From: JAPPLG01 sp965199935
GTDB lineage: Bacteria > Bdellovibrionota > Bdellovibrionia > Bdellovibrionales > UBA1609
Direction of reading: 5' to 3'
NCBI GenBank assembly: GCA_965199935.1
Contig: CBDATD010000002.1
Span: 248,001-312,000 of the forward strand
Length of the DNA stretch: 64,000 nt
Shown here: piece by piece, positions 27,999 to 35,418 of the stretch
Numbering within the stretch: position 1 is the first letter of the stretch
How the letters are laid out: each line of letters opens with the position of its first letter
Translations under genes and position numbers: made by a program
The notes under the pieces: generated by a model
Told to the model about the DNA's origin: nothing
Seen by the model: only the letters and a program-made list of their open reading frames with translations
Databases searched by the model: none

Positions 27999-28147
27999 AG
28001 TTACAAAAGTTTATAGAAGTTTTAGAAAAAGAAGATACAAAGGCTTCTAATTTTTTTAAAAAAAATGGGAAAGATATTTTTCAAAGCCCAAAACTGTTAG
28101 AGGCTTTATTGGACCTGAAATGGAGCGAAAAAAAAATGGTGCATTAA
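27995..28147 (+). CDS. N-terminal piece of a frameshifted partner gene
   Basis: Fifty codons starting MKLQKFIEVLEKEDTKASNF, with the start codon overlapping the RES-like stop by four bases and TAAGGAG about 6 bases upstream. The frame ends just after an A9 run (28128-28136). One extra A would continue it into the 28120-28470 frame (LKWSEKK then NGALICLKW). The restored protein would have about 158 residues, be mostly helical and charged, and have no signal peptide. Its tight coupling to the RES-like gene suggests an immunity or antitoxin role, which is inference only. Confidence 0.55.
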   Translation: MKLQKFIEVLEKEDTKASNFFKKNGKDIFQSPKLLEALLDLKWSEKKMVH

Positions 28148-28470
28148 TATGTTTAAAATGGATAATAAGTTCTGAAGTAATAAATAGAAGTTTTTATCAT
28201 AAAGAATATTTTAATAGTATTTTGCCTGTTTACGTGCATTTCTCAGAATATATGGACACCGACTATTCTTTTCAAGGGGTTCCTTTTAAAGAGACAGAGA
28301 GTATGCAGAAGGGGTACATAGAGCTTTTGAAAACTTTGGTTCAAGAAGGAAAGCTTAAAGACTTTGAGAAAGACCTCCGTTATCAGAATTTCCATAAGAG
28401 TACTTTTGAAGAAAGAGAAAAGCTTGGAAAAAAATACCCGCATTTGGAGGCCGACAACGGCTATGGATAA
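28120..28470 (+). CDS. C-terminal piece of the frameshifted partner gene
   Basis: The frame of 116 codons reads MERKKNGALICLKW and then a charged, mainly helical sequence with FKETESMQKGYIELLKTLV and REKLGKKYPHLEADNG. I do not recognise a family. The ATG at 28120 overlaps the end of the 27995 frame and lacks a ribosome-binding site, and the A9 homopolymer lies exactly at the join, so it is best read as the second half of that gene. It could be expressed alone if the ATG is used. Confidence 0.5.
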   Translation: MERKKNGALICLKWIISSEVINRSFYHKEYFNSILPVYVHFSEYMDTDYSFQGVPFKETESMQKGYIELLKTLVQEGKLKDFEKDLRYQNFHKSTFEEREKLGKKYPHLEADNGYG

Positions 28471-28616
28471 CTGTCTAAATGCTTATGACGCAAAGAAGTG
28501 ATTGGATATACTACCAGAACAGCAGAGTTGACAGTTGTTTTCACAAGGCTGTGACGGTTGTTTTATTTCTTCTTCGCACGGGATGCCTCCGACTTTTGCC
28601 TTATAAATATTTCAGC

Positions 28617-28646
28617 TTGACTTTTTAGTATCCTATAGGATACAAT
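28617..28646 (+). promoter_or_regulatory. Toxin-antitoxin promoter with palindromic operator
   Basis: TTGACT at 28617-28622 and TACAAT at 28641-28646 are separated by 18 bases and form a good sigma-70-type promoter. The perfect 16-bp palindrome GTATCCTATAGGATAC (28628-28643) fills the spacer and runs into the -10 box. This is the expected arrangement for autorepression by the downstream HigA-type DNA-binding antitoxin. Confidence 0.65.
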
Positions 28647-28690
28647 CTATTTGTGATGCATACAGAGCAATAATACAGGAAAATATGTGA

Positions 28691-29026
28691 ATGAACCGCA
28701 AACAAGAGGTTCTTGAATATTTGAACCCGGAAGGGAAAAGTACTTTTCAATATTGGTTAATGTGTTTGAAGGATGTAAGGGGTAGAGCTGTTGTCCGTAG
28801 AAAAATTAACCAACTAAGATTGGGTTACTTGTTGGATGTACGGACTTTAAGAGATGATTTATTTGAAATAAGGATATTTTTTGGTCCAGGATATAGAATT
28901 TATTTTGGGAGGCTTAATAAGAAAACAATTATTCTTCTTTGGGGAGGAGATAAAGGTTCTCAAAAGAGGGATGTAGAAAAAGCTAAAAAATATTGGAAAT
29001 TATATAAAGGGGGTTCAAATGAATAA
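28691..29026 (+). CDS. HigB-like toxin of the addiction module killer family
   Basis: A 111-residue RelE/ParE-superfamily protein of the type annotated as addiction module killer protein (HI1419 group). Typical features are the central basic region GRAVVRRKINQLRLG, then the core strand sequence LFEIRIFFGPGYRIYFGR and a C-terminal LLWGGDKGSQKRDVEKAKKY. In this family the toxin usually acts as an mRNA interferase on translating ribosomes; here that is inferred from family only. It has an AGGAAAA ribosome-binding site and its end overlaps the antitoxin start by eight bases. Toxin-first order matches HigBA systems. Confidence 0.85.
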   Translation: MNRKQEVLEYLNPEGKSTFQYWLMCLKDVRGRAVVRRKINQLRLGYLLDVRTLRDDLFEIRIFFGPGYRIYFGRLNKKTIILLWGGDKGSQKRDVEKAKKYWKLYKGGSNE

Positions 29027-29330
29027 AAAAACCAGAAAGTATGAGGATTCTCTGATTGAATCTTTAAGAGATCCTGTGGAAGCGGCGGCTTATTTGACAG
29101 TGCATCTTGAAGGATCAGATGAGTACTCGGAGGAAACTTTTCTATTAGCTCTGCAGGATGTGGCTAAGGCTTATGGTGTTCGCGGAGTGGCAAAAAAGGC
29201 AAAAGTGGGCAGGGAAAGTTTGTATAAAACTCTCTCTGGCTCTGTGAATCCTAAATTAGGAACGTTGAAGAGTATTTTGGATTCTATGGGTTTAAAAATG
29301 ACTATTGAACCAAAAAATAAAGCTTCCTAA
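29019..29330 (+). CDS. HigA-like antitoxin of the HI1420 family
   Basis: A 103-residue antidote with a C-terminal helix-turn-helix, clear in VAKAYGVRGVAKKAKVGRESLYKTLSGSVNPKLGTLKSILDSMGLKM, quoted here only as the segment from about residue 48 to 95. The first half is the toxin-binding part (EAAAYLTVHLEG). It should neutralise the upstream toxin and repress the operon at the GTATCC palindrome. The start overlaps the toxin gene, so the two are coupled. Confidence 0.85.
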   Translation: MNKKTRKYEDSLIESLRDPVEAAAYLTVHLEGSDEYSEETFLLALQDVAKAYGVRGVAKKAKVGRESLYKTLSGSVNPKLGTLKSILDSMGLKMTIEPKNKAS

Positions 29331-29740
29331 CAATCAAATTGGTTTATGAGGAAGGGGTGAAAGCTTTCATATTGCTAGAACCATAGGCAACAACTGTTTT
29401 ATTTCTTCTTCACATAAGAAGATCCCGTCTTAATAAATTGAAAAATGGACTGTTTTTATATGAATAATGTACTTTATGTATAAGTTTTATCTCCTTATTT
29501 TTACTTATTTTTTTATAAATTTAATTAAGTCAAAAAGAGGCTGTTCAGAATTTTTGCAGGAGTTGTCAGACGAAGAGATAGCTAATACAATCAAGGCATT
29601 GTAAAACTTTGTAAAAGGCAGTTTGCATAAATGCAGAGGATCTCCATTAAATCACAAAGAAGATTTGTGAGTTTTTATGAACTTAAAGATATTGAAGTTT
29701 TTTGAAAATCTAAAGCATTTCAAAAGCAAGGTTTAAAAAA
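29331..29740. other. Non-coding stretch with a possible 45-codon membrane ORF
   Basis: About 410 AT-rich bases between the antitoxin and actD. The second copy of the 16-bp direct repeat is at 29396. An ORF at 29467-29604 encodes about 45 residues: a hydrophobic segment (KFYLLIFTYFFINL) and a charged helical tail (FLQELSDEEIANTIKAL). It has no ribosome-binding site. A few in-frame codons near 29630-29700 (RRFVSFYELKDIEVF) look a little like a RelE-type fragment. I regard both as possible remnants, not genes. The promoter serving actD, if any, must lie here or actD depends on read-through. Confidence 0.35.
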
Positions 29741-30295
29741 ATGAAAGAAAAAATAAACAATATTTTTCATATTTTAATGAGGGATTCAGCCCCGCCTCAA
29801 AAAGTTATGGCGGCTCTTTTTGAAGATGAGGCGTCTTTTTTGAAAGCCGCTCAAGGGGCTGAAGGGATCAAACACCTGGACGCTGTCACACCTTATCCTG
29901 TACATGGTTTGGAGCAAGTTTTAAAAATAAAAAGATCTTGGATTCCCTGGATTGCTTTTATTTTTGGTTTGATCGGACTGTCAGCGGGTTTGGCTTTGAC
30001 TTACTACACCTCAGTGGTCAGCTGGCCTTTGGTGATTGGGGGAAAACCTTTTTTCTCTCTTCCGGCATTTATCCCTGTGATTTTTGAATGCACAGTTTTG
30101 TTTTCCGCACTTGCTTCTGTGGCGGCCTTGTTTTATGCGTGCGACCTGCCTAGGATGAACCCTCCTCTTCTGGACAAAGATTTGACCAGCCATAAATTTG
30201 CTTTGTACTGCCCCTTAGAGCAAAATTCAGAAAATGAAGTGAAAAAAGTTTTTGAAAAATGCGGTGCGGAGAAAATTTTAATAGGTGTGTTTTAA
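29741..30295 (+). CDS. actD: Alternative Complex III subunit ActD
   Basis: Membrane subunit of Alternative Complex III (DUF3341 family). The 184-residue protein has the typical pattern: a soluble start with VMAALFEDEASFLKAAQGA and LDAVTPYPVHGLEQVL, two membrane helices (about 65-88 and 105-128), then PPLLDKDLTSHKFALY and a C-terminal domain. In other genomes it follows actC directly; here about 2.9 kb of accessory DNA separates them. There is no clear ribosome-binding site beyond a purine-poor AAGGTTTAAAAAA. Confidence 0.9.
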   Translation: MKEKINNIFHILMRDSAPPQKVMAALFEDEASFLKAAQGAEGIKHLDAVTPYPVHGLEQVLKIKRSWIPWIAFIFGLIGLSAGLALTYYTSVVSWPLVIGGKPFFSLPAFIPVIFECTVLFSALASVAALFYACDLPRMNPPLLDKDLTSHKFALYCPLEQNSENEVKKVFEKCGAEKILIGVF

Positions 30296-30567
30296 TTTTG
30301 TTTGTAAGGGAGAGTGTTGAAGCTAAGGAAGCGAAGTGATGGAGCCGGCAGGAGGAATCGCTGAATCTCATGCTTGGGTATATGTCGGACTGGTATGGCT
30401 GGACTCCCGCTTTTTCGAGGGTGACGCACCTGCAGGGGCGGTGTATATGCAGAAGCGGCGTGAATGTTGTGGGTGAGGGATAAAAGTCATCCCTGCGAAA
30501 ACAGAAATCCGGTATGCAGGCAGTGAACCACACATGAAAAGAGATATGATGAAAGTGGAAATGAAAG
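30296..30567. other. GC-rich spacer inside the act operon
   Basis: A 272-base interval between actD and actE, where act genes usually sit close together. It is richer in G and C than its surroundings and has no convincing reading frame. Its segment 30338-30402 aligns with 7953-8017 (GATGGAGC...ATCGC...CTTGG...GGCTGG), with one gap and about 60 percent identity in which most differences are transitions. It could be a decayed repeat or a structured RNA; no family is recognised. Confidence 0.4.
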
Positions 30568-31104
30568 ATGAATAAGATTATAAAAAGTTTAATAATAGGC
30601 TTTATTGTTTTAGGCTGTACGGCCGGAGAAGACCGCACCAATATTGAATGGATTCAAGATATGATGAAACAGCCCTCCATCAAAGCTCAAAGAAAAGAGG
30701 GAGCCATAGGTGTACGCACTCCCCCTGAAGGAACTTATGCTCTGAACAAGGATTATTATCCTCATCGAGGAGATTTAGATTCCGCTGTCCAAAATTTGAA
30801 AAATCCTATCAAAGGAGATTACTCTACAGCAGTTATTTTGGAAGGAAAACGACACTATCAAAAAGCCTGCATCTACTGTCATGGAGTAAAAGGGGATGGG
30901 GAGGCTTTAATGAAAAGCAGTATGATCGTTCTGCCTCCTTCTCTTTTAATTCAAAAAGCCAGAGACCTTTCAGACGCCCAAATGTATCATATTATTTATG
31001 AGGGGCAGGGCATGATGGGGGCTTACCGCTTACAGGTGAGGAACCCAAAAGCCCGGTGGGCCTTGGTCAACTATATTCGAACACTGCAAAAGGCGGCTCC
31101 GTGA
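30568..31104 (+). CDS. actE: Alternative Complex III monohaem cytochrome ActE
   Basis: Small c-type cytochrome lipoprotein of Alternative Complex III. The N-terminus has a signal with lipobox VLGC (Cys17). The single haem site is CIYCH at 101-105, and a methionine in GQGMMGAYR (about 147-155) is a plausible sixth ligand. The TPPEGTYALNKDYYP region is typical of ActE. Its stop codon overlaps the actF start (ATGA), so the two are translationally coupled. Confidence 0.9.
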   Translation: MNKIIKSLIIGFIVLGCTAGEDRTNIEWIQDMMKQPSIKAQRKEGAIGVRTPPEGTYALNKDYYPHRGDLDSAVQNLKNPIKGDYSTAVILEGKRHYQKACIYCHGVKGDGEALMKSSMIVLPPSLLIQKARDLSDAQMYHIIYEGQGMMGAYRLQVRNPKARWALVNYIRTLQKAAP

Positions 31105-32288
31105 TGAGTGATAGTAAAGAACAAGTAAAGATCACACAGCCCCCCTCCCTTCAGAAACTAAGCGTTGTTTTTATGTTTCTGGGGGCGGTGAGTTTGCTGG
31201 GCAGTTTTCTTTTGGAAGACTCTCAAAAAACAGCCTCTGCATACTTAGTTTCTTTTGTTTATTTTTTATTTCTGTCATTAGGGGCTTTATTTTTCCTTTC
31301 TGTGCAGTATGTCACCAATGCCGTGTGGAGTGTGAATCTTCGAAGGGTCATGGAATCCTTATCCGCCTATTTGCCTTTTTCTGCTGTTTTGTTGATTCCT
31401 CTGGTGTATTACGGGCAATATCTTTATGAATGGTTTCACCCCAGCCATGTTGAAAATGACCCTCTTCTTATGGGGAAAACAGCTTATTTAAACGTACCTT
31501 TTTTTCTCATTCGTTTGATTTTATTTTTTGGGGGATGGCTGGTTTTTTATAAGAAATTTATCCAGTTTTCTCGAAGGCAGTCTGCTGAAGGCTCCATGCT
31601 TTGGATGGAAAAAGCAAAAAAATACTCTGTGGGTTTTTTGTTGTTTTTTGTTTTATCTTTTTCCTTTTTAAGTGTGGATTTGTTGATGAGTCTGGACGCA
31701 CATTGGTTTTCCACTATCTTTGGAGTCTATACTTTTGCCGGGTCTTTTCAGTCAGCCTTGGCTCTTATGATTTTATTGACTGTATATATGATTCCTCGAT
31801 CGAAAGGCCAAATCACCAAAGATCACTTGCATGACTTAGGAAAGTTTTTAATGGGCATGACTTTGTTTTGGGCCTATATTGCCTTCAGCCAGTATATGCT
31901 GATATGGTACGCCAACCTGCCTGAAGAGACGACTTTTTTTGTTCCCAGATCTAAAGGACCCTGGATGTGGGTTTCCATATCTTTAATTGTTTTTAAATTT
32001 GCCGTGCCTTTTGTTTGTCTGCTTCCAAGATGGGTGAAGAGAAATACTGCTGCCGTTTCAAGTTTAAGTGTTTTGATTTTAATTATGCAGTATGTAGATA
32101 TTTACTGGCTGGTTTACCCCTCTTTAGATGGAAAGACTTTGAGATGGGATCTGCTGGACCTTGGATTTTTTCTTGGGTTTTTGGGTTTGTTTGTACATTC
32201 TGTTTTTAAGTTTTTCTCTCAACATTCAGCAGTGCCTGTACGAGACCCTATGAGCGGCCAGTCTGCAAAACACCACGTAACATATTAA
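31104..32288 (+). CDS. actF: Alternative Complex III membrane subunit ActF
   Basis: Second NrfD-like integral membrane subunit of Alternative Complex III, related to ActC. I set the start at 31104 (MSDSKEQVKITQ), which overlaps the actE stop. The protein of 394 residues has about ten helices. Segments such as PLVYYGQYLYEWFHP, LSVDLLMSLDAHWFSTIFG and AYIAFSQYMLIWYANLPEET are characteristic. Its last 41 bases overlap the 3' end of hisS on the other strand. No cytochrome oxidase genes follow, so the terminal electron acceptor genes lie elsewhere. Confidence 0.91.
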   Translation: MSDSKEQVKITQPPSLQKLSVVFMFLGAVSLLGSFLLEDSQKTASAYLVSFVYFLFLSLGALFFLSVQYVTNAVWSVNLRRVMESLSAYLPFSAVLLIPLVYYGQYLYEWFHPSHVENDPLLMGKTAYLNVPFFLIRLILFFGGWLVFYKKFIQFSRRQSAEGSMLWMEKAKKYSVGFLLFFVLSFSFLSVDLLMSLDAHWFSTIFGVYTFAGSFQSALALMILLTVYMIPRSKGQITKDHLHDLGKFLMGMTLFWAYIAFSQYMLIWYANLPEETTFFVPRSKGPWMWVSISLIVFKFAVPFVCLLPRWVKRNTAAVSSLSVLILIMQYVDIYWLVYPSLDGKTLRWDLLDLGFFLGFLGLFVHSVFKFFSQHSAVPVRDPMSGQSAKHHVTY

Positions 32289-33528
32289 GTTTCTTTAAGG
32301 CTTGTGTGAGTCTTTCTAAATCTTTTGGAAGGTGTTCCTGCCTGCCGGTGGACATATCTTTTAAAATAATTTCCCCCTTTTTCCATTCATCAGCTCCTAG
32401 GATTAAAATATGCGAGCAGCTTTCTCTATGAGCTGTTTTCATTTGTTTTTTAAAAGAGTGCTGTATATTCAAACTGTGAACCGTAAAACCCCTAAAACGC
32501 AAAGCAGAAGTTATTTTAAAAACTTCTTTATTCAATTCCTCACTAGTGCTTAAGACAGTTAAGAGAATTTTTTGAACTTCTTTCACAGGAGACAGCAGGG
32601 CCAGTCTTTCCAGCCCGCAGGCCCATCCAACAGCTGGACAATACGGGCCTCCCATCATTGAAGTCAGTGAATCATATCTGCCGCCGGCTAAAAGAGCATT
32701 GTGAGCCCCTAATTGTGAACTGGTGAACTCAAAAACAGTATCTGAATAATAATCCAAACCGCGAACAAGAAAATCTGTCTGCAAATAAGAAATATTGTTT
32801 TTATCCAGTAAAGACAGCACTTGATCATAAAATATTTTAGAGGCTGTACTTAGAAAATTTTTAGGAAGAGGGGCTTTTTCTAAAATTTTTTGATCTTGGC
32901 TGGATTTAGAGTCTAAAATTCTTAATGGGTTTTTTAAAAGACGGATTTGACTGTCCGCGCTGAGTTCTTTTTGAAAGGGAGTTAGATAGTCTAACAGTTC
33001 TTTTTTATACCTGCTTCGGCTTTCTTCGTCCCCAATAGTGTTGATTAGAAGTTGAAATGGAATTTTCAATTTTTCTAGAATCATACCTGCCATTTGAATC
33101 ACTTCCAGCTCCGCTTGAGGGGATTTTTCTCCAAAAAATTCTACACCGAATTGGTGAAACTGCCTCAGCCGGCCTTTTTGAGGGCGTTCATAGCGAAACA
33201 TCGGCCCTTGATAAAAAAGACGAAGAGGAAGCTGATTTAAAAGATGAGCGTTGAGAGCAAGGCGTACAATACCGGCAGTCCCTTCCGGCCTCAGCACGAC
33301 ATGGTTTCCGCCTTTATCTATAAATTGATAAAGCTCTTTTCCGACAACATCTTCTCCAATGGTTTTTGAAAAAACTTCCTTATTTTCAATCAGAGGAAAG
33401 GAGGCCTCCTTATAGTGAAAACAGTGAGCCGTACGAGAGCAGATGTTTTGAATGCGGCGGAGGCGGCTTTGTTCCGAGGGTAAATGATCTTTCATACCTC
33501 GAAGAGGCTGTAGGTTTTTATTGCTCAT
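32248..33528 (-). CDS. hisS: Histidyl-tRNA synthetase
   Basis: Class II aminoacyl-tRNA synthetase that charges tRNA-His with histidine in the cytoplasm. The 426-residue protein has motif 2 (FRYERPQKGRLRQFHQFGVE), the histidine-specific LVRGLDYYSDTVFEF and AGGRYDSL segments, and a C-terminal anticodon-binding domain (about 325-415). The length is normal. No clear ribosome-binding site precedes the ATG. It converges with actF, overlapping by 41 bases, and lies directly downstream of sodB on the same strand. Confidence 0.95.
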   Translation of the reverse strand: MSNKNLQPLRGMKDHLPSEQSRLRRIQNICSRTAHCFHYKEASFPLIENKEVFSKTIGEDVVGKELYQFIDKGGNHVVLRPEGTAGIVRLALNAHLLNQLPLRLFYQGPMFRYERPQKGRLRQFHQFGVEFFGEKSPQAELEVIQMAGMILEKLKIPFQLLINTIGDEESRSRYKKELLDYLTPFQKELSADSQIRLLKNPLRILDSKSSQDQKILEKAPLPKNFLSTASKIFYDQVLSLLDKNNISYLQTDFLVRGLDYYSDTVFEFTSSQLGAHNALLAGGRYDSLTSMMGGPYCPAVGWACGLERLALLSPVKEVQKILLTVLSTSEELNKEVFKITSALRFRGFTVHSLNIQHSFKKQMKTAHRESCSHILILGADEWKKGEIILKDMSTGRQEHLPKDLERLTQALKKLNMLRGVLQTGRS

Positions 33529-33544
33529 TTGTATTTTAAAAACA

Positions 33545-34123
33545 TTAGGATGAATAATTTTGATAAATAAAATTCCAATTGACTAACTTCCAGAAATTTT
33601 CCACATATTTTGCTCTGTTGTTTTGATAATCCAGATAATAGGCGTGTTCCCAGACGTCACAGGTCATTAGAGGAACAGTGTTGTGAACAAGGGGAGTGTC
33701 GGCATCGTGGGTGGAAATTATTTTTAGTTGGCTGTTTTCTCTGACCAGCCAAGCCCATCCTGAACCGAAATGAGCAATAGCTGTTTTTGTGAATTGGGAC
33801 TGAAAGTTTTCAATGGAGCCAAAGTTTTTTTCCAAAGTGTTTTTAAGCTCCGCGGGGATAGGGTTTTGACCTGGGGCAGAAAGACAATTCCAATAAAATT
33901 CATGATTCCACGCCTGCGCGCTCAAGTTAAAAAGCCCTCCTCGGCTGTTTTTGACAATTTCTTCTAAAGAGGCTCTATCGAAAGATTGGCCCTGTATTTG
34001 TACATTGAGTTTATCCACGTAACCCTTGTGGTGTTTTCCATAGTGAAAATCCAGTGTTTGCTCCGAAATATAAGGAGAGAGCGCTTTTTTATTATAGGGC
34101 AGAGGGGGCATTGGAACAGCCAT
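33545..34123 (-). CDS. sodB: Superoxide dismutase, iron type
   Basis: Converts superoxide to oxygen and hydrogen peroxide. The start at 34123 has AAGGAG seven bases upstream; the frame extends further but without support. At 192 residues it is full length. Metal ligands are visible as His27 (FHYGKHH), His74 (WNHEFYW), Asp156 and His160 (DVWEHAYYLDYQN). The Gln in SAQAWNHEFYW, in the place where Fe enzymes have glutamine, suggests the iron form, though a cambialistic enzyme is possible. It is divergent from cca, sharing a 47-base promoter region, and 16 bases upstream of hisS. Confidence 0.92.
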   Translation of the reverse strand: MAVPMPPLPYNKKALSPYISEQTLDFHYGKHHKGYVDKLNVQIQGQSFDRASLEEIVKNSRGGLFNLSAQAWNHEFYWNCLSAPGQNPIPAELKNTLEKNFGSIENFQSQFTKTAIAHFGSGWAWLVRENSQLKIISTHDADTPLVHNTVPLMTCDVWEHAYYLDYQNNRAKYVENFWKLVNWNFIYQNYSS

Positions 34124-34135
34124 GAGGAACTCCTT

Positions 34136-34171
34136 TTGTAAAGATGAGCCTAATCTGTATAATATAAGAAA
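34136..34171 (+). promoter_or_regulatory. Promoter of cca implying a leaderless transcript
   Basis: TTGTAA (34136-34141) and TATAAT (34158-34163) are separated by 16 bases. The -10 box ends only 7 bases before the cca ATG at 34171, so transcription should begin at or next to the start codon. No ribosome-binding site is present, which is consistent with a leaderless mRNA. Confidence 0.5.
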
Positions 34172-35418
34172 TGCGGCATTCATTGGAAGAGATATTTAAG
34201 AAAAATCCTCTATGGAGGAAAGTTTCCTCGATTTTGACTCAATGTCAAAAGCACGGCTGTTATTCTGTGATTGCCGGCGGTGCTGTCCGAGATGGGCTTT
34301 TGGGAAAAACACCTCATGACTTTGATATAGCTGTTTCCGCTCATCCAGATCAAATTTTATCTTTATTCCCTTACGCGAAAGCCGTTGGAAAGTCCTTTGG
34401 CGTGGTGTGGCTCCCTCTTGAAAAAGGAAAGGGAGTGGAGGTGGCTTCCTTTAGAAAAGACGGCGCTTATGTGGACGGCCGCCATCCATCTTCAGTGGAA
34501 TTTTGCGGTATTGAGGAGGATGCCCAAAGAAGGGATTTTACGATCAATGCCTTGTACTACGATACATTTGAGCATGAGGTATTGGATTTTGTGCAGGGCG
34601 TGGATGATTTAAAAAAGAATGTTCTCCGAACCGTAGGGCCTGCCGAAAAAAGGTTTGAAGAAGATCAGCTGAGAATTTTAAGAGCTGTACGCTTTGCTGT
34701 GAAAACAGGCTTTTCTATAGAAGATCAAACGATGCGTTCTATGATCCGATACACCCCTCACTTAAAAAGAATTTCCAAAGAGCGTATTTTAGATGAATTA
34801 AATAAGACTTTTAAGCAGGGAAGGTTTACGAAGGCGGTGGAGTATTTGCAAAAAATTAATTTTTTTTCTCTTTTAAGCCCTTCATGGCCTCTTCAGAGAT
34901 GTGAGGTTTGGGAGATAGAAGATATAAAGAGACCTCTTTATTTTTGGTGGAGTTTGCTGTTTTTCCCTCTGGCAGTTCAAAATAAAGACCTGCTTAAAAA
35001 CGCCCTTGAAAAATCTATTTTATGTTTTTCCAATCAAAATCTCTCACAGATTAAAAGATTTTTTTCTTTTTACTTTTCCTTGCGTGATCCAAGAACAAGA
35101 GTGGGGAAAAAACTGCGGCTTTTAGATCAAGCAGAAGGTTTTGTGTATATGGAGCTGTTTCGGCACCTTCAGAAATTTCATCCCTCTGATATTGATTTAA
35201 AATCTATAGTCCATTTGTATCATTCAAAAGCTGAGGACCGCCGATTGCCTCCGCCTTGGGTGAAGGGGGTGGATCTTATTCAAGAAGGCCTTGAGGAAGG
35301 GCCTGTCTTTTCGCTTTTATTGGAAAAAATTTATGACGATCAGCTGGAGGGAATAGTTTCATCGAAACAATCTGCTTTAGAGGCGCTGAGGCGGTATAAA
35401 CGCCGGATGAACTTATAA
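34171..35418 (+). CDS. CCA tRNA nucleotidyltransferase / poly(A) polymerase family protein
   Basis: Class II nucleotidyltransferase that adds CCA to tRNA 3' ends or A-tails to RNA. The only tRNA in the window lacks an encoded CCA, so a CCA-adding enzyme is needed. Motifs: GGAVRD at 36-41, catalytic carboxylates DFD at 50-52, RRDFTINAL at 120-128 and EDQLRILRAVRF at about 163-174. The C-terminal half is helical and less conserved. CCA-adding and poly(A) activities cannot be told apart reliably by eye. The gene appears to be leaderless and converges with speE, overlapping by six bases. Confidence 0.87.
   Translation: MRHSLEEIFKKNPLWRKVSSILTQCQKHGCYSVIAGGAVRDGLLGKTPHDFDIAVSAHPDQILSLFPYAKAVGKSFGVVWLPLEKGKGVEVASFRKDGAYVDGRHPSSVEFCGIEEDAQRRDFTINALYYDTFEHEVLDFVQGVDDLKKNVLRTVGPAEKRFEEDQLRILRAVRFAVKTGFSIEDQTMRSMIRYTPHLKRISKERILDELNKTFKQGRFTKAVEYLQKINFFSLLSPSWPLQRCEVWEIEDIKRPLYFWWSLLFFPLAVQNKDLLKNALEKSILCFSNQNLSQIKRFFSFYFSLRDPRTRVGKKLRLLDQAEGFVYMELFRHLQKFHPSDIDLKSIVHLYHSKAEDRRLPPPWVKGVDLIQEGLEEGPVFSLLLEKIYDDQLEGIVSSKQSALEALRRYKRRMNL

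Larger units (their letters stand above)
28560..29411. repeat. 16-bp direct repeat bracketing the toxin-antitoxin genes
   Basis: GTTTTATTTCTTCTTC occurs at 28560-28575 and again at 29396-29411, either side of the HigBA-type pair. Sequence on both sides of the 16-mer is loosely similar as well. This may be a trace of how the module was inserted or duplicated. No transposase or integrase accompanies it. Confidence 0.4.

Noticed and set aside
26795..29740. Insertion sequence or integrated phage in the act operon
   Set aside because: No transposase, integrase or terminal inverted repeats typical of an IS were found.
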